NCBI GenBank assembly: GCA_030602845.1
Contig: JAUVYZ010000118.1
Location: 1 to 6,491, forward strand
Source of the DNA: Phycisphaerae bacterium
Lineage (GTDB): Bacteria > Planctomycetota > Phycisphaerae > Sedimentisphaerales > Anaerobacaceae
Direction: 5' to 3'
DNA length: 6,491 nt
Shown piece after piece: positions 5,227 to 6,491 of the stretch. The notes beneath the pieces were generated by a model. The model was not told the origin of the DNA. It was given only the letters and a program-made list of their open reading frames with translations, and made no database searches. The position numbers and the translations under genes are program-made. Position 1 is the first letter of the stretch; the number at the start of each line of letters is the position of its first letter.

Positions 5227-6491
5227 ACACTTTTCCCTCTTTACGTTGATTCGTCAAATCGATTGTCTCTTTGGCGCCACCCAGCAACATTTCACGCAAA
5301 CCTCGCCATTTCCACATCATATGACTGTCTTTCTGAAGTGAGGGTGCCGATGATAAAAAACTTAATAGATATCCGGCGACGATAGTAATTGTAAGGCCGG
5401 TAATTCCGTAAAGCGTAAAGGTGACATTAGTTTTATATTTCAAATATAACAGAGGAGGAAATGCCAACAGAATACCAAGTAACGTGCCGAAGGAATTAGT
5501 TCGCCTGAAAAACATCCCCAGCACAAATACTCCAACAATCGGACCAATTAAAATACCGGCTATACTGTTGATGGTCTTTAATATACTTTCGATATGAATC
5601 ATTCGGGTGGAAAGGATAATCACGACTATCCCCCAGAAACATGTAAGGATTTTAGCTGCCATCAATGTTTTTCTCTCCGAGGCATCTTTATTAACGAACT
5701 TTTTATAAATATTCACGACGGTAATCGTAGAGAGAACATTCAAAACAGAATCCATTGTTGACATAGCAGCCGCCAATAAAGCAGCGATCATAAATCCTCG
5801 AATCCCAATAGGCATAACCGAGTATATGTAGTAGGGGAATATCCGGTCGTATTTATTATCTGCGATAAATTGAGACACTTCCGGAGAAGGATAAATCGTA
5901 TAATAGGCGAATAAACACATTCCGACGCAATAGAGGATAAACCATACGGGTATTGTAAAAAAGGATTGAACTAACATGGCCAGTTTGGCATTTTGGGGGG
6001 AGCGAGCACTCAAATACCGCTGCACGTTCATCTGGTCTACTGTCTTGGAACCTAAAAATTCAATAAAACCATAGGGTACCAATGTCCAGAAAACGTACCG
6101 GGCGGTAAGATCAAATTCGGGATTGATTACCCTCAGTTTGCCGGACTCATCAGCTATACGGACAACTTCAGAAATACCACCGGGGATTTTGCTAATCGCA
6201 ACACATAAAGCCAAAACCAGGCCCCCGACAATGAAGAAAAATTGCACAACATCCGTCCAGATTACCGCTTTCATTCCCCCCAGGGTGGTATATATGATCG
6301 CTCCTGTACCAATACCGATTATGGAAGGAATAAGGGGAATACCCATCGTAACATGCAACACTAAGGATAAGCTAAAGACTACTATGCTGGCGTAGAGACA
6401 ACGATAAAGTATGAAAACCAGAACGATAATCGTACTAAGCAAACGATTAAAGCGTGCCTCAATATATTCATACACAGTTGTAATTCGTAAG
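5219..6491 (-). CDS. Sodium:solute symporter (SSS family), N-terminus cut by window
   Basis: An inner-membrane Na+-coupled transporter of the SSS (SSF) family, which includes carriers for sugars, sialic acid, proline and pantothenate. The frame is open to the right window edge. The GTG at 6475 is not the real start, because upstream in-frame codons read LRITT and complete the conserved SSS segment (T-VYEYIEARFN), so the first one or two helices are outside the window. Counting from that V, the visible part holds about ten hydrophobic segments. Family motifs are TTLGGMKAVIWTDVVQ (63-78), DQMNVQRYLSARS (147-159) and AAAMSTMDSVLNVLSTI (235-251), the last being the Na+-site helix with its Ser/Thr residues. 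The C-terminal tail is polar. The substrate cannot be read from sequence; the coupled Eda-like aldolase points to a sugar or sugar acid. Base composition is clearly AT-richer than the hydrolase genes at the left. Confidence 0.92.
   Translation of the reverse strand, partial: LRITTVYEYIEARFNRLLSTIIVLVFILYRCLYASIVVFSLSLVLHVTMGIPLIPSIIGIGTGAIIYTTLGGMKAVIWTDVVQFFFIVGGLVLALCVAISKIPGGISEVVRIADESGKLRVINPEFDLTARYVFWTLVPYGFIEFLGSKTVDQMNVQRYLSARSPQNAKLAMLVQSFFTIPVWFILYCVGMCLFAYYTIYPSPEVSQFIADNKYDRIFPYYIYSVMPIGIRGFMIAALLAAAMSTMDSVLNVLSTITVVNIYKKFVNKDASERKTLMAAKILTCFWGIVVIILSTRMIHIESILKTINSIAGILIGPIVGVFVLGMFFRRTNSFGTLLGILLAFPPLLYLKYKTNVTFTLYGITGLTITIVAGYLLSFLSSAPSLQKDSHMMWKWRGLREMLLGGAKETIDLTNQRKEGKVYE

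Noticed and set aside
6473..6475. GTG as the translation start of the symporter
   Set aside because: Codons upstream remain open and complete a conserved SSS segment, so the gene begins beyond the window.

Overview
The window reads almost entirely on the minus strand and looks like part of a carbohydrate-utilisation locus from a heterotrophic Gram-negative bacterium. The mix of genes fits a polysaccharide-degrading member of the PVC superphylum, most likely Planctomycetota. The indications are a Tat-signal Gfo/Idh/MocA gene, a secreted GH32 enzyme with an N-terminal LamG-like domain, a GH127 (DUF1680) enzyme and a sodium:solute symporter. This assignment is by gene style only; there is no rRNA or other marker gene.

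Layout in the direction of transcription (right to left). Positions 6491-5219 hold a sodium:solute symporter (SSS family) whose 5' end is cut by the window. It overlaps by 8 nt a KDPG/KHG (Eda-type) aldolase-like gene (5226-4432). A 282-bp intergenic region follows (4431-4150). It contains a stem-loop (4360-4405) and a strong 13-bp inverted repeat with a nested hairpin (4211-4297). Next comes a short Gfo/Idh/MocA-type reading frame with a Tat signal (4149-3637), which keeps only the start of the Rossmann domain and then runs into an unrelated tail, so it is probably a pseudogene or deletion chimera. It is followed 18 bp later by a secreted LamG-GH32 protein (3618-1552). A 95-bp gap with a stem-loop leads to a secreted GH127 beta-L-arabinofuranosidase-type enzyme (1456-1), whose C-terminus lies outside the window.

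Working model (inference): GH32 and GH127 cleave fructose- and arabinose-type residues from plant or algal glycans outside the cytoplasm. The symporter imports a released sugar or sugar acid. The Eda-like aldolase splits a 2-keto-3-deoxy acid derived from it. Base composition changes sharply near the 4.2-4.4 kb intergenic region: the transporter/aldolase pair is AT-rich, while the GH127 end is GC-rich. The locus may therefore be a join of two pieces of different origin, with the inverted repeat and the broken gene lying at the seam.

No tRNA, rRNA, CRISPR array, transposase or phage gene was seen.
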